Shown piece by piece: positions 38,963 through 45,976 of a stretch of DNA of 48,011 bases. The notes below the pieces were generated by a model, which was not told where the DNA came from, did not search any database, and worked only from the letters and a program-made list of their open reading frames with translations. Numbering within the stretch: position 1 is the first letter of the stretch; every line of letters starts with the position of its first letter. Both the position numbers and the translations under genes were made by a program. Source of the stretch: Zoogloea sp. (GTDB lineage: Bacteria; Pseudomonadota; Gammaproteobacteria; Burkholderiales; Rhodocyclaceae); NCBI RefSeq assembly GCF_017302315.1, contig NZ_JAFLDT010000025.1:1-48011 (forward strand), given 5' to 3'.

Positions 38963-39617
38963 GGCGCACCGTATCGGTGCCGCCGCCCTCATCACTGCAC
39001 CAGAAACGACGACCTCCAGGAACACCCCCACCTGGCTCACAGAGGATCACCCCCTGCCATCCCGCCTCGAACTATCGGACTTCCTCGCCAGCGTCGAGAA
39101 ACGGGCCTTCAAACACGCCTTGTTTGCGGTTCGCAACGAAGAGTCGGCCCTCGACATCGTCCAGGATTCGATGATGCGGCTTGCCGAAAAGTATGGAGAC
39201 AAGCCGCTCGACGAGCTTCCCATGCTGTTCCAGCGCATCCTGCAGAATGCCATCAGGGACTACTACCGGCGCCAGAAGGTCCGCAGCATGTGGACCACGC
39301 TGCTATCGGCCTTTTCCGGCCCGGAGGACGACGATCAGGACCCGCTCGACACTCTCGAGTCGGCCGACCGCGACCACAAGAGTGAATCTCCCCAGGCCCA
39401 ACTGGAACAACGCCAGACATTGGGCGTCATAGAAAGAGAGATTGAAAAGCTCCCGCCCCGTCAACGTGAAGCCTTCCTGATGCGTTACTGGGAGGAAATG
39501 GACATCGCTGAAACGGCTGCGGCCATGGGATGCTCGGAAGGCAGCGTGAAGACGCATTGCTCCCGGGCGACGCACACCCTGGCCGCCGCACTTGCTGCAA
39601 AAGGTATCAAACCATGA
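38955..39617 (+). CDS. ECF-like sigma-70 family RNA polymerase sigma factor
   Basis: Predicted alternative sigma factor, 220 residues at most. Region 2 is visible at about residues 44-107 (LASVEKRAFKHALFAVRNEE, ALDIVQDSMMRLAEKYGD, LFQRILQNAIRDYYRRQ). Region 4 is at about 156-215 (IEKLPPRQREAFLMRYWEEM, IAETAAAMGCSEGSVKTHCS). A stop at 38931 leaves TTG 38955 as the earliest start, which would put the coding start inside the divergent ilvB promoter; the first 35 residues lack family character, so the true start may be a later rare codon. The stop overlaps the next gene as ATGA. Its position beside a one-helix membrane protein resembles sigma/anti-sigma pairs. Confidence 0.85.
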   Translation: MVKAHRIGAAALITAPETTTSRNTPTWLTEDHPLPSRLELSDFLASVEKRAFKHALFAVRNEESALDIVQDSMMRLAEKYGDKPLDELPMLFQRILQNAIRDYYRRQKVRSMWTTLLSAFSGPEDDDQDPLDTLESADRDHKSESPQAQLEQRQTLGVIEREIEKLPPRQREAFLMRYWEEMDIAETAAAMGCSEGSVKTHCSRATHTLAAALAAKGIKP

Positions 39618-39988
39618 ACGAACAGGACTTCCACAACCGGATACGCCAGCACCTCAACGTAGCGGCCCGCAATTGCTCCGCCTCGGTGGCAGATCGCCTT
39701 CTTGAGGCTCGGCAGCTAGCGCTGTCGCGCCAGAAGAAGACTGTGAGAAAGCTCAGTCTTGCCGGCATCGGCCAGACGCTCTCAGAACATCTGATGCCCC
39801 ACGGGCGCACGACGCTTGCGACGATTCTCGTCATCCTGCTTGCGCTGGGCAGTGGCTTCCTGGGCGAATGGCAGCACACGGCGGACCTCGAAGAGGTCGA
39901 CAGCGCCCTGCTTGCCGACGACCTTCCGATTGACGCCTACCTGGATCGCGGATTCGACGCATGGGTTCAAAACGACTCGCCCGACTGA
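39614..39988 (+). CDS. DUF3619 family one-helix membrane protein
   Basis: Protein of 124 residues coupled to the sigma factor gene by an ATGA overlap. It has a basic, helical cytoplasmic N-terminus (1-64), one membrane helix (about 67-84), and an acidic C-terminus containing VDSALLADDLPIDAYLDRGF that would lie in the periplasm. This layout and position are those of an anti-sigma factor, but no zinc or known anti-sigma motif is present. The family is DUF3619 by resemblance; function unknown. Its 3' end overlaps the next gene by 28 bases. Confidence 0.75.
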   Translation: MNEQDFHNRIRQHLNVAARNCSASVADRLLEARQLALSRQKKTVRKLSLAGIGQTLSEHLMPHGRTTLATILVILLALGSGFLGEWQHTADLEEVDSALLADDLPIDAYLDRGFDAWVQNDSPD

Positions 39989-40608
39989 TCGTCGCCGCCC
40001 TTGTCATTCTTTCGACTCAGGCTCTGGCAACGCCGCCGATCACGGCCCCGGCGTGGACGGATCTGACCCCGGACCAGCAGCGCACCCTGGCACCGCTGGC
40101 AAGCGAATGGAAGAATCTTCCTGACGACAGGAAGCGCAAATGGGTCGGCATTGCCGATCGCTTCCCGGGCTACACGCCCGAGGAGCAGTCACGGCTGCAA
40201 CGACGGATCGAAACCTGGTTCTCACTGACCCCCGAACAACGCACCACTGCGCGCGACCAGTATCGCAACCTCCAACGCATCCCGCCCGAGAAGCGGGAAG
40301 TGCTGCGCGACAAATGGAACGCCTATCAGGAATTGCCGAGCGAAGAGAAGACCCGCTTCAAGGAAGCCGCCGCAAAGCCCCGGGTCAAAGCACCCAAAAC
40401 CAAGACAGCGGCCATGCCGCTCAAGCCCCTCACGGCCCCACCACCTCCACGGGTCATCGTGCCGAAAAAACCGGCAGTCGCCCCCTTGCAACCGGACACC
40501 ATTCCCGAACCTGCCAGCGCAACTGCGGCAGCGCCCGCAAGCGCCCTGCCTGCCGCCGATAGCGGCACCGCCGCCGCCAACACTGTCGCGGCGGGCGTCA
40601 AGCCCTGA
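39961..40608 (+). CDS. DUF3106 family exported protein
   Basis: Exported protein of 215 residues: a Sec signal peptide (about 1-23, ending near TQALA) is followed by three to four tandem repeats of about 25-30 residues with the pattern W-x-x-L-x-P-E/D-x-R/Q (WTDLTPDQQRTL, WFSLTPEQRTTA, LQRIPPEKREVL, YQELPSEEKTRF). The last 75 residues are Ala/Pro-rich and low in complexity. It overlaps the DUF3619 gene by 28 bases. The repeats recall DUF3106 proteins, found after sigma/DUF3619 pairs in betaproteobacteria. Function unknown; periplasmic location is inferred from the signal peptide. Confidence 0.75.
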   Translation: MGSKRLARLIVAALVILSTQALATPPITAPAWTDLTPDQQRTLAPLASEWKNLPDDRKRKWVGIADRFPGYTPEEQSRLQRRIETWFSLTPEQRTTARDQYRNLQRIPPEKREVLRDKWNAYQELPSEEKTRFKEAAAKPRVKAPKTKTAAMPLKPLTAPPPPRVIVPKKPAVAPLQPDTIPEPASATAAAPASALPAADSGTAAANTVAAGVKP

Positions 40609-40616
40609 ACCTGCCC

Positions 40617-41096
40617 ATGCCTTTCCAACAAGCCGCCGCACCAGGGGGCCAGCCCGCCCATCGCACTTCCGTCGAACTCGCGGGCCTGCGCCGCCGGCTG
40701 GCGAGCATGCTCTACGAGTCACTGCTCCTGCTGGGCGTCCTTGCCCTGACCTTCATGGTGCCATTGCTGATACTCGGTATCGGCACCGAATACACGCCAT
40801 CCGGCGGGATCCTCTGGGTGTACATATTCGGCGTACTCGGCATGTACTTCCTGTGGTACTGGCGGCGTGGCGGTCAGACCCTTGCCATGCAGACCTGGAA
40901 GCTGCGCATCGTGGACGTGTCCGGAAATCCTGTCAGCTTGCGCCAGGGATGGCTCAGGTATGCGCTGGCGTGGCCATCGGTGCTTTTTTTCGGCGTCGGC
41001 CTGATGTGGGCACTGATCGACAGGGACCGCCAATTCCTGCACGACCGCCTCGCGGGTACGCGGATTGTTCTCCTGCCCGCCGCGCCTCAGCACTGA
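40617..41096 (+). CDS. RDD family membrane protein
   Basis: Membrane protein of 159 residues with about three to four hydrophobic segments (35-60, 68-86 and 120-140). The RDD-type features are LAGLRRRLASMLYESLLLL at the N-terminus, GGQTLAMQTWKLRIVD in the middle and DRDRQFLHDRLAGTRIV at the end. It starts nine bases after the DUF3106 gene and closes the sigma factor cluster. Function unknown; some RDD proteins have been linked to ion transport, but nothing here points to a substrate. Confidence 0.85.
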   Translation: MPFQQAAAPGGQPAHRTSVELAGLRRRLASMLYESLLLLGVLALTFMVPLLILGIGTEYTPSGGILWVYIFGVLGMYFLWYWRRGGQTLAMQTWKLRIVDVSGNPVSLRQGWLRYALAWPSVLFFGVGLMWALIDRDRQFLHDRLAGTRIVLLPAAPQH

Positions 41097-41112
41097 CAAG
41101 CTTCAGGGCTTG

Positions 41113-41143
41113 CGAAGCCATCGTAGCGAAAGCTTCGGTTTTA
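41113..41143 (+). terminator. Weak terminator candidate after the RDD gene
   Basis: Stem CGAAGC / GCTTCG (41113-41118 and 41132-41137) with a 13-base loop, followed by GTTTTA. The loop is long and the T-run short, so this is only a candidate. Confidence 0.4.
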
Positions 41144-41227
41144 CTCCGTCAAGGGTGACCAGATCCGGCGGGCGGTAACTATTTTGGCGGCGCAATCAGG
41201 CCGCGCAGCCCGTCCCTTCAAACGCCC

Positions 41228-42304
41228 TCAACGGCGCTCCACCCACCACATCATGCCCATTGCCGCCAGCAGGAAGGCGATACTGGGCGTCAGTGCGGCC
41301 ACTGCCGGCATCCAGCCGTTGATGACGCCCAGGTTGGAGAACAGCCCGTTCAGCAGATGGAAGCCGACCCCGATCATGATCCCGGAAAAAACCTTCAGGC
41401 TCACGCCCCCCATGCGGGTTTGCATGTAACCGAATGGCAGCGCCAGCCCCATCATGACGAGGGCAGCAAACGGATAGGCCAGTTTTTTCCAGAGCGCGAT
41501 CTCATAACGCGTGGTGCGCTGCTTATTGTCTTCAAGGTGACGTATGTATGAATACAGCGTTGTCACCGACATCCGCTCCGGCACAACCATCAACACTGAC
41601 AGGACATCCGGCGTCAGCTCGGAGCGCCAGACAAGCTCCGGCAAGGTGAGAACCTCCGTCCGATCCCCCTGGAACAGCGTCTTGCCCACCCCCCTCAGAC
41701 GCCATCCGGCACCCTCCTGAAAGACGCCGGACTCCGCCTCGCTGATGGACACCAGTGCAGCCCTGTCATCGAACTCGTAAATGCGAACCCCCTGCAGAGA
41801 AGTATCAGGCAGAATGCTGCGCACATTCACAAACAGCTTGCCGTCCCGAACCCACAGCCCGGTGCGCAACTCCTGGGAAACCATGGAGCGTGTGGCCGCC
41901 AGCCGCCATTGCTGCGCCGCGCGCTCCGCCGGCGGCGCAAGATACTCGCCGAAAACGAAGGTCAGCAATACGAATACGCTTCCCACCGACAGCAAGGCGA
42001 GCAGGAAGCGCCGCGTGGACAAACCCGAAGCCCGCAGAACGGTGATCTCCGAGTGGCGGGCCAGTGTCGTGAGCGCATAGAGCGTACCGATCAGCACCGC
42101 GATGGGCATGAGCTCATAGACACGCCCCGGCATGATCATCGCCACGTAGATCGCCGCATGATGCAGCGCGTAACCGTTCTTCCCGACCTCATCAAGCTCA
42201 TTGACCAGATCGAAGAACGCAAAGAGCCCCAGAAAGGCGAGCAGCACAAGTGCCACTGCTGCGTAGATTTCACGGCTCACATAGCGGATATAGACAGGAA
42301 TCAT
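41228..42304 (-). CDS. lptG: LPS export permease LptG
   Basis: Inner-membrane half-permease of the LptB2FGC complex that extracts lipopolysaccharide and passes it to the periplasmic bridge. 358 residues from ATG 42304, which overlaps the lptF stop as ATGA. It has three N-terminal membrane helices (about 10-110), a periplasmic beta-jellyroll domain (about 125-265) and three C-terminal helices (about 270-355). The segment WKKLAYPFAALVMMGLALPF, preceding the last helices, is typical. An upstream Met five residues earlier would remove the tight overlap. Confidence 0.93.
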   Translation of the reverse strand: MIPVYIRYVSREIYAAVALVLLAFLGLFAFFDLVNELDEVGKNGYALHHAAIYVAMIMPGRVYELMPIAVLIGTLYALTTLARHSEITVLRASGLSTRRFLLALLSVGSVFVLLTFVFGEYLAPPAERAAQQWRLAATRSMVSQELRTGLWVRDGKLFVNVRSILPDTSLQGVRIYEFDDRAALVSISEAESGVFQEGAGWRLRGVGKTLFQGDRTEVLTLPELVWRSELTPDVLSVLMVVPERMSVTTLYSYIRHLEDNKQRTTRYEIALWKKLAYPFAALVMMGLALPFGYMQTRMGGVSLKVFSGIMIGVGFHLLNGLFSNLGVINGWMPAVAALTPSIAFLLAAMGMMWWVERR

Positions 42305-43380
42305 CAAGTCCTCCGCCACCGTGCAAACACGCTGAGGCGCTTGTAGAAAAGCAGGGCCAGCACCCCCAGCATGATCAGGTGCGGCGCCAGCAGAGCAACC
42401 TCAAAGCGCAAGCGCCCCTGTCCCACCCAGGCCTGACACACACTCAGCGCATTGCTGTAGATCAGATATACCAGGACAGCGAGAATCAGATTGTTGGTCC
42501 GTCCCGCGCGGGGATTGACGAACGACAGTGGAATGGCGAGCAAGGCCAGCATGATGGCCAGCAAAGGCGTACCGATACGCCCCAGCAGCTCGGCTTGGTT
42601 GCGCTTGTCCGGGTTCTTCAGCAATGCCGGCAGCGTCAGGGTCTTCGGCTGCCGGGGGCCACCACTCGCCTCCTTGGACTCCATGCGGATCTGGTAGCGC
42701 TCGAATTCCATCACCCGGTAACTCGGCGTGCCCGGCGTTCCTTCATAGCGCCGACCGTTCTCGAGAACGACAAAGCGATTGCCCGAGGCATCCACCTCCA
42801 TATGCCCCTGGGCCGCGACCATCACCCCCAGGCGACCATGCTGCATGCTACTGGCAAAAACGTTGCGCACGCGTCCTTCCTCACCCGACAGGGCTTCCAC
42901 GAAGAAAACGCGCTCGCCCCCGGAGGACTCCCTGAACATCCCCGGCGCCACCCGGGATACATCGTCCCGGTTGTTCAACTGCTCCTTGTATTCCACACTC
43001 TTCTTCTGCGCCCAAGGCGCCACAAAGAGCGACATGGCTGCAATCACAACAACCACTGGCACCGCAAAACGCAGCACCGGACGCATCCAGGCGGTCAGTG
43101 GCAATCCGCTGGAGAACCACACCACCATTTCCGAATCCCGGTAACAGCGGGACAGGGACATGAGAATCGCGATGAAAACGGTGAGGGACAGCACCACCGG
43201 CATCTGCGCAATGGCACCGAAACCGATCAGGGCGAGCACCGCATCGGCGGGCACCCGCCCGCCAGCCGCCTGCCCCAGCAGCCGGATGAGAACGGTGGAA
43301 ATCAGGATGGCGAACAGCGCCACGAAGACCGCCACGGCGTTCTGCGTGAATTCGCGCTGGGCAGCTCGGAGAAAAATCAT
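42304..43380 (-). CDS. lptF: LPS export permease LptF
   Basis: Partner of LptG in the lipopolysaccharide extraction ABC transporter; the ATPase gene lptB is not in the window. 358 residues from ATG 43380 (MIFLRAAQREFTQNAVAVFV), a common start in the family. The layout is six membrane helices split three and three around a periplasmic jellyroll (about 130-260). The block AELLGRIGTPLLAIMLALLA near residue 265 is characteristic. It is translationally coupled to lptG and divergent from pepA, with 107 bases between the starts. Confidence 0.93.
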   Translation of the reverse strand: MIFLRAAQREFTQNAVAVFVALFAILISTVLIRLLGQAAGGRVPADAVLALIGFGAIAQMPVVLSLTVFIAILMSLSRCYRDSEMVVWFSSGLPLTAWMRPVLRFAVPVVVVIAAMSLFVAPWAQKKSVEYKEQLNNRDDVSRVAPGMFRESSGGERVFFVEALSGEEGRVRNVFASSMQHGRLGVMVAAQGHMEVDASGNRFVVLENGRRYEGTPGTPSYRVMEFERYQIRMESKEASGGPRQPKTLTLPALLKNPDKRNQAELLGRIGTPLLAIMLALLAIPLSFVNPRAGRTNNLILAVLVYLIYSNALSVCQAWVGQGRLRFEVALLAPHLIMLGVLALLFYKRLSVFARWRRT

Positions 43381-43414
43381 GCGGGGGGAATGGTCGCGCC
43401 GGGGAAAGGCCTTT

Positions 43415-43443
43415 TTGACGTCCGCCGGGGTGCCGGCCATAAT
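43415..43443 (+). promoter_or_regulatory. pepA promoter
   Basis: TTGACG (43415-43420), a 17-base spacer, then CATAAT (43438-43443), 44 bases before the pepA start. Both boxes match well at optimal spacing. Confidence 0.75.
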
Positions 43444-43487
43444 GTGCCGCGAAGTCCCAATTGACGCGTGTTTCCAAGGAGAAGCGG

Positions 43488-44975
43488 GTGGAATTTACCA
43501 TAAAGGCCGGGTCGCCGGAAAAACTCAAGAACGGCTGTGTGGTAGCAGGCGTATTTTCCGGTGGCGAGCTCAGCGCCGCAGCCAAGGCCCTCGACAAGGC
43601 CACGGACGGCAGCATCGCCGCCATCCTTGCGCGGGGTGATCTGGACGACAAGGCCGGCGCCACCCTCACCCTTCACGCCCTCCCCGGCCTGGCCACGCCG
43701 CGCGTGCTGCTGGTCAGCCTGGGCAAAGCCGGCGAACTCACCGACAAGACCTTCCGCGACGCTGTCTCGGCCGCCGCCCGCCAGCTGACCGGCTCCCCGG
43801 CAGACGATGCCGCCTTCTGCCTGACCGATGTGGACCTTCCCGGCCGCGACGCCGCCTGGCGCTTCGCCCAGGCTGCACAGATCCTCAAGGACAGCACCTA
43901 CCGCTGTGACGAGCTGAAATCAAAGAAGGACGAATCGAAGAAGGGCGTCAAGAACCTCGTCTTTGTCACCCGTGGCAAGCCCGCCGCTGATCTCGATGCC
44001 GCTGTGAGGGAAGGTGAGGCGATTGCCGACGGAATGGCCCTGGCCAAGACCCTCGGCAATCTGCCGGGTAATGTGTGCACCCCTGGCTACCTGGCCACCA
44101 CCGCCCGGAAACTCGCCAAGGAGCATAAAATCAAGGTCGAGATCCTCGAACGTGCCGACATGGAAAAGCTCGGCATGGGTTCGCTGCTGTCGGTGGCCCA
44201 GGGCTCCCACGAGCCGCCCAAGTTCATCATCCTCAACTACAAGGGCGGCAAACCCAAGGACAAGCCGGTCGTGCTGGTGGGCAAGGGCATCACCTTCGAC
44301 ACCGGCGGCATCTCCCTCAAGCCCGGCGAAGGCATGGACGAGATGAAGTACGACATGTGCGGCGCCGCCAGCGTGCTCGGCACCTTCAAGGCCATCGCCC
44401 GCATGGAGCTGCCTATAAACGTGGTCGGCCTGATCCCCACCACCGAGAACATGCCCGGCGGCTCGGCCATCAAGCCCGGCGACATCGTCACCTCCATGTC
44501 CGGCCAGACCATCGAGATTCTCAACACGGACGCCGAAGGCCGCCTGATCCTGTGCGACGCCCTAACCTACGCCGAGCGCTTCGACCCCGTTGCGGTGGTG
44601 GACATCGCCACCCTCACCGGCGCCTGCATCATCGCCCTGGGCAACCTCACCTCCGGCCTGCTCGCCAACGACGACGCCCTGGCGGCCGAGCTGCTGGCCT
44701 CGGGTCAGGCCGCGGGCGACAAGGCGTGGCAGCTACCCCTGTGGGACGAATACCAGGACATGCTCAAGAGCAATTTTGCCGACATCCCCAACATCGGCAG
44801 CAAGGGGGCCGGCACCATCACGGCCGCCTGCTTCCTGGCCCGTTTCACCAAGGCCTACAAGTGGGCACATCTGGACATCGCCGGCACCGCCTGGAAATCC
44901 GGTGCAGACAAGGGTGCCACCGGGCGCCCCGTGCCCCTGCTGACCCGTTTCCTGATTGGCCGCGCCGGGCTTTGA
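43488..44975 (+). CDS. pepA: Leucyl aminopeptidase (cytosol aminopeptidase)
   Basis: Hexameric two-metal M17 aminopeptidase; in some bacteria it also binds DNA. 495 residues from GTG 43488, chosen because AAGGAG lies directly upstream and the protein then begins MEFTIKAGSPEKL. Metal-site and catalytic motifs are complete: GKGITFDTGGISLKP (about residues 265-279) and NTDAEGRLILCDAL (about 346-359). The N-terminal domain is of normal length. The holC gene follows 19 bases later, the usual pepA-holC-valS order. Confidence 0.96.
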   Translation: MEFTIKAGSPEKLKNGCVVAGVFSGGELSAAAKALDKATDGSIAAILARGDLDDKAGATLTLHALPGLATPRVLLVSLGKAGELTDKTFRDAVSAAARQLTGSPADDAAFCLTDVDLPGRDAAWRFAQAAQILKDSTYRCDELKSKKDESKKGVKNLVFVTRGKPAADLDAAVREGEAIADGMALAKTLGNLPGNVCTPGYLATTARKLAKEHKIKVEILERADMEKLGMGSLLSVAQGSHEPPKFIILNYKGGKPKDKPVVLVGKGITFDTGGISLKPGEGMDEMKYDMCGAASVLGTFKAIARMELPINVVGLIPTTENMPGGSAIKPGDIVTSMSGQTIEILNTDAEGRLILCDALTYAERFDPVAVVDIATLTGACIIALGNLTSGLLANDDALAAELLASGQAAGDKAWQLPLWDEYQDMLKSNFADIPNIGSKGAGTITAACFLARFTKAYKWAHLDIAGTAWKSGADKGATGRPVPLLTRFLIGRAGL

Positions 44976-44994
44976 GACCCCGGACACCCGCAAC

Positions 44995-45429
44995 GTGACA
45001 ACCGAGATCCGCTTCTATCACAACGCCCCCGACCGCCTGCGGGTCGCCTGCGTGCTGAGCACCAAGGCACGCGCAGGCGGGCACCGGATCTCGGTCTTCG
45101 CGCCGGATGGCGGTATCGCCCGCCAGTTCGATCAGATGCTTTGGGGCCTCCAGCCCCTGTCCTTCATTCCCCACGTCGCCGCCGACTCGCCCCTCGCAGC
45201 CGAAACCCCTGTGGTGATCGGCAGCCGCCTCGACACCCTGCCCCACGAGGACGTGCTGATCAATCTCGGCGATGAGCTGCCCGATGGCTTCGAGCGCTTT
45301 GCGCTGGTGCTCGAGATCGTCGGCCCCACCGACCCGGAACGCCAGGCAGCCCGTGGTCGTTACCGGCACTACAAGGCGCGCGGCTACACCCTGAGCGCCC
45401 ACGATCTGGCCCAACGGAGTGGCGAATGA
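44995..45429 (+). CDS. holC: DNA polymerase III chi subunit
   Basis: Accessory subunit of the clamp-loader complex that binds single-strand DNA-binding protein, 144 residues. GTG 44995 is the likely start (MTTEIRFYHNAPDRL). Family features are the N-terminal FYHNAPDRLRVACVLSTKA, the LWGLQPLSFIPHV segment and DVLINLGDELP. No strong ribosome-binding site is visible. The stop overlaps the next gene as ATGA. Position between pepA and valS supports the call. Confidence 0.92.
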   Translation: MTTEIRFYHNAPDRLRVACVLSTKARAGGHRISVFAPDGGIARQFDQMLWGLQPLSFIPHVAADSPLAAETPVVIGSRLDTLPHEDVLINLGDELPDGFERFALVLEIVGPTDPERQAARGRYRHYKARGYTLSAHDLAQRSGE

Positions 45430-45881
45430 ACACCCCCCGAAACCCCGAGTTCGAAATTTCCCTTGAAGACGAGGAAGCCGAATCCAGCCGAAACCACGAT
45501 GACGAGCCCACCAGCATTGACGGTGACGACCTCCCCGTTCTGACCGACGTGGTGGATGAGCGGATCGAGCCCTACATCGGCACCAGCGAGCCCATCATCC
45601 TGGAGCCCATGCGGACTGAAGCGGAGCTTGCCCACACAGCCCCCCCGGCTGGCATCACCCAGCCTCCAGGCGACCTGGCCGAACGTCTGGTCACCCTCGA
45701 CACCGCCATCAGCCGGCTCATCGACGACTGGGTGGCCAATGAACTCCCCCAGCTCGTCTCCCGCGAGCTTGACGATCTGGCCGAACGTTTGCGCGTAAAG
45801 GCCAGCGCCCACCTGCGCGCAACCCTCCAGCCCCTCATCTCCGCCGAGATCGCCAACACCCTCGACGACAACGAGGGCTGA
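45426..45881 (+). CDS. Acidic protein with PopZ-like C-terminal helix region
   Basis: Uncharacterised protein of 151 residues coupled to holC by an ATGA overlap. Residues 1-80 are strongly acidic and rich in Pro and Ser, probably disordered ([23 protein letters not shown]). Residues 83-147 form a predicted helical block containing [20 protein letters not shown] (96-115). The pattern L-x-x-W-V-x-x-x-L-P-x-L-V resembles the C-terminal oligomerisation region of the alphaproteobacterial polar organiser PopZ (DUF2497). The acidic disordered part followed by helices also recalls PopZ. This similarity was seen by eye only; the protein may be unrelated. Confidence 0.7.
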   Translation: MNTPRNPEFEISLEDEEAESSRNHDDEPTSIDGDDLPVLTDVVDERIEPYIGTSEPIILEPMRTEAELAHTAPPAGITQPPGDLAERLVTLDTAISRLIDDWVANELPQLVSRELDDLAERLRVKASAHLRATLQPLISAEIANTLDDNEG

Positions 45882-45942
45882 ATTCACCCCTTGCCACCGC
45901 CCCCCGCCAAGTCTTCCCGGCGGGCGGGGCGGGTGCATCCGC

Positions 45943-45948
45943 TATAAT
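45943..45948 (+). promoter_or_regulatory. -10 box of the valS promoter
   Basis: Perfect TATAAT 28 bases before the valS start. The sequence 16-18 bases upstream is GC-rich, with no -35 match. Confidence 0.5.
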
Positions 45949-45976
45949 CCGCGTTTTGCCTTCAAAGACAGACCCC

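Noticed and set aside
38896-39040. Val/Leu-rich minus-strand ORF (starting VGVFLEVVV after its second codon) upstream of ilvB as an attenuator leader
   Set aside because: A well-spaced promoter candidate at 38934-38962 lies downstream of these codons, so the transcript would not contain them. No terminator hairpin with T-run was found either.
38955-39055. N-terminal 35 residues of the sigma factor as a new domain
   Set aside because: They have no family character and overlap the divergent ilvB promoter; more likely the true start is further downstream at a rare start codon.
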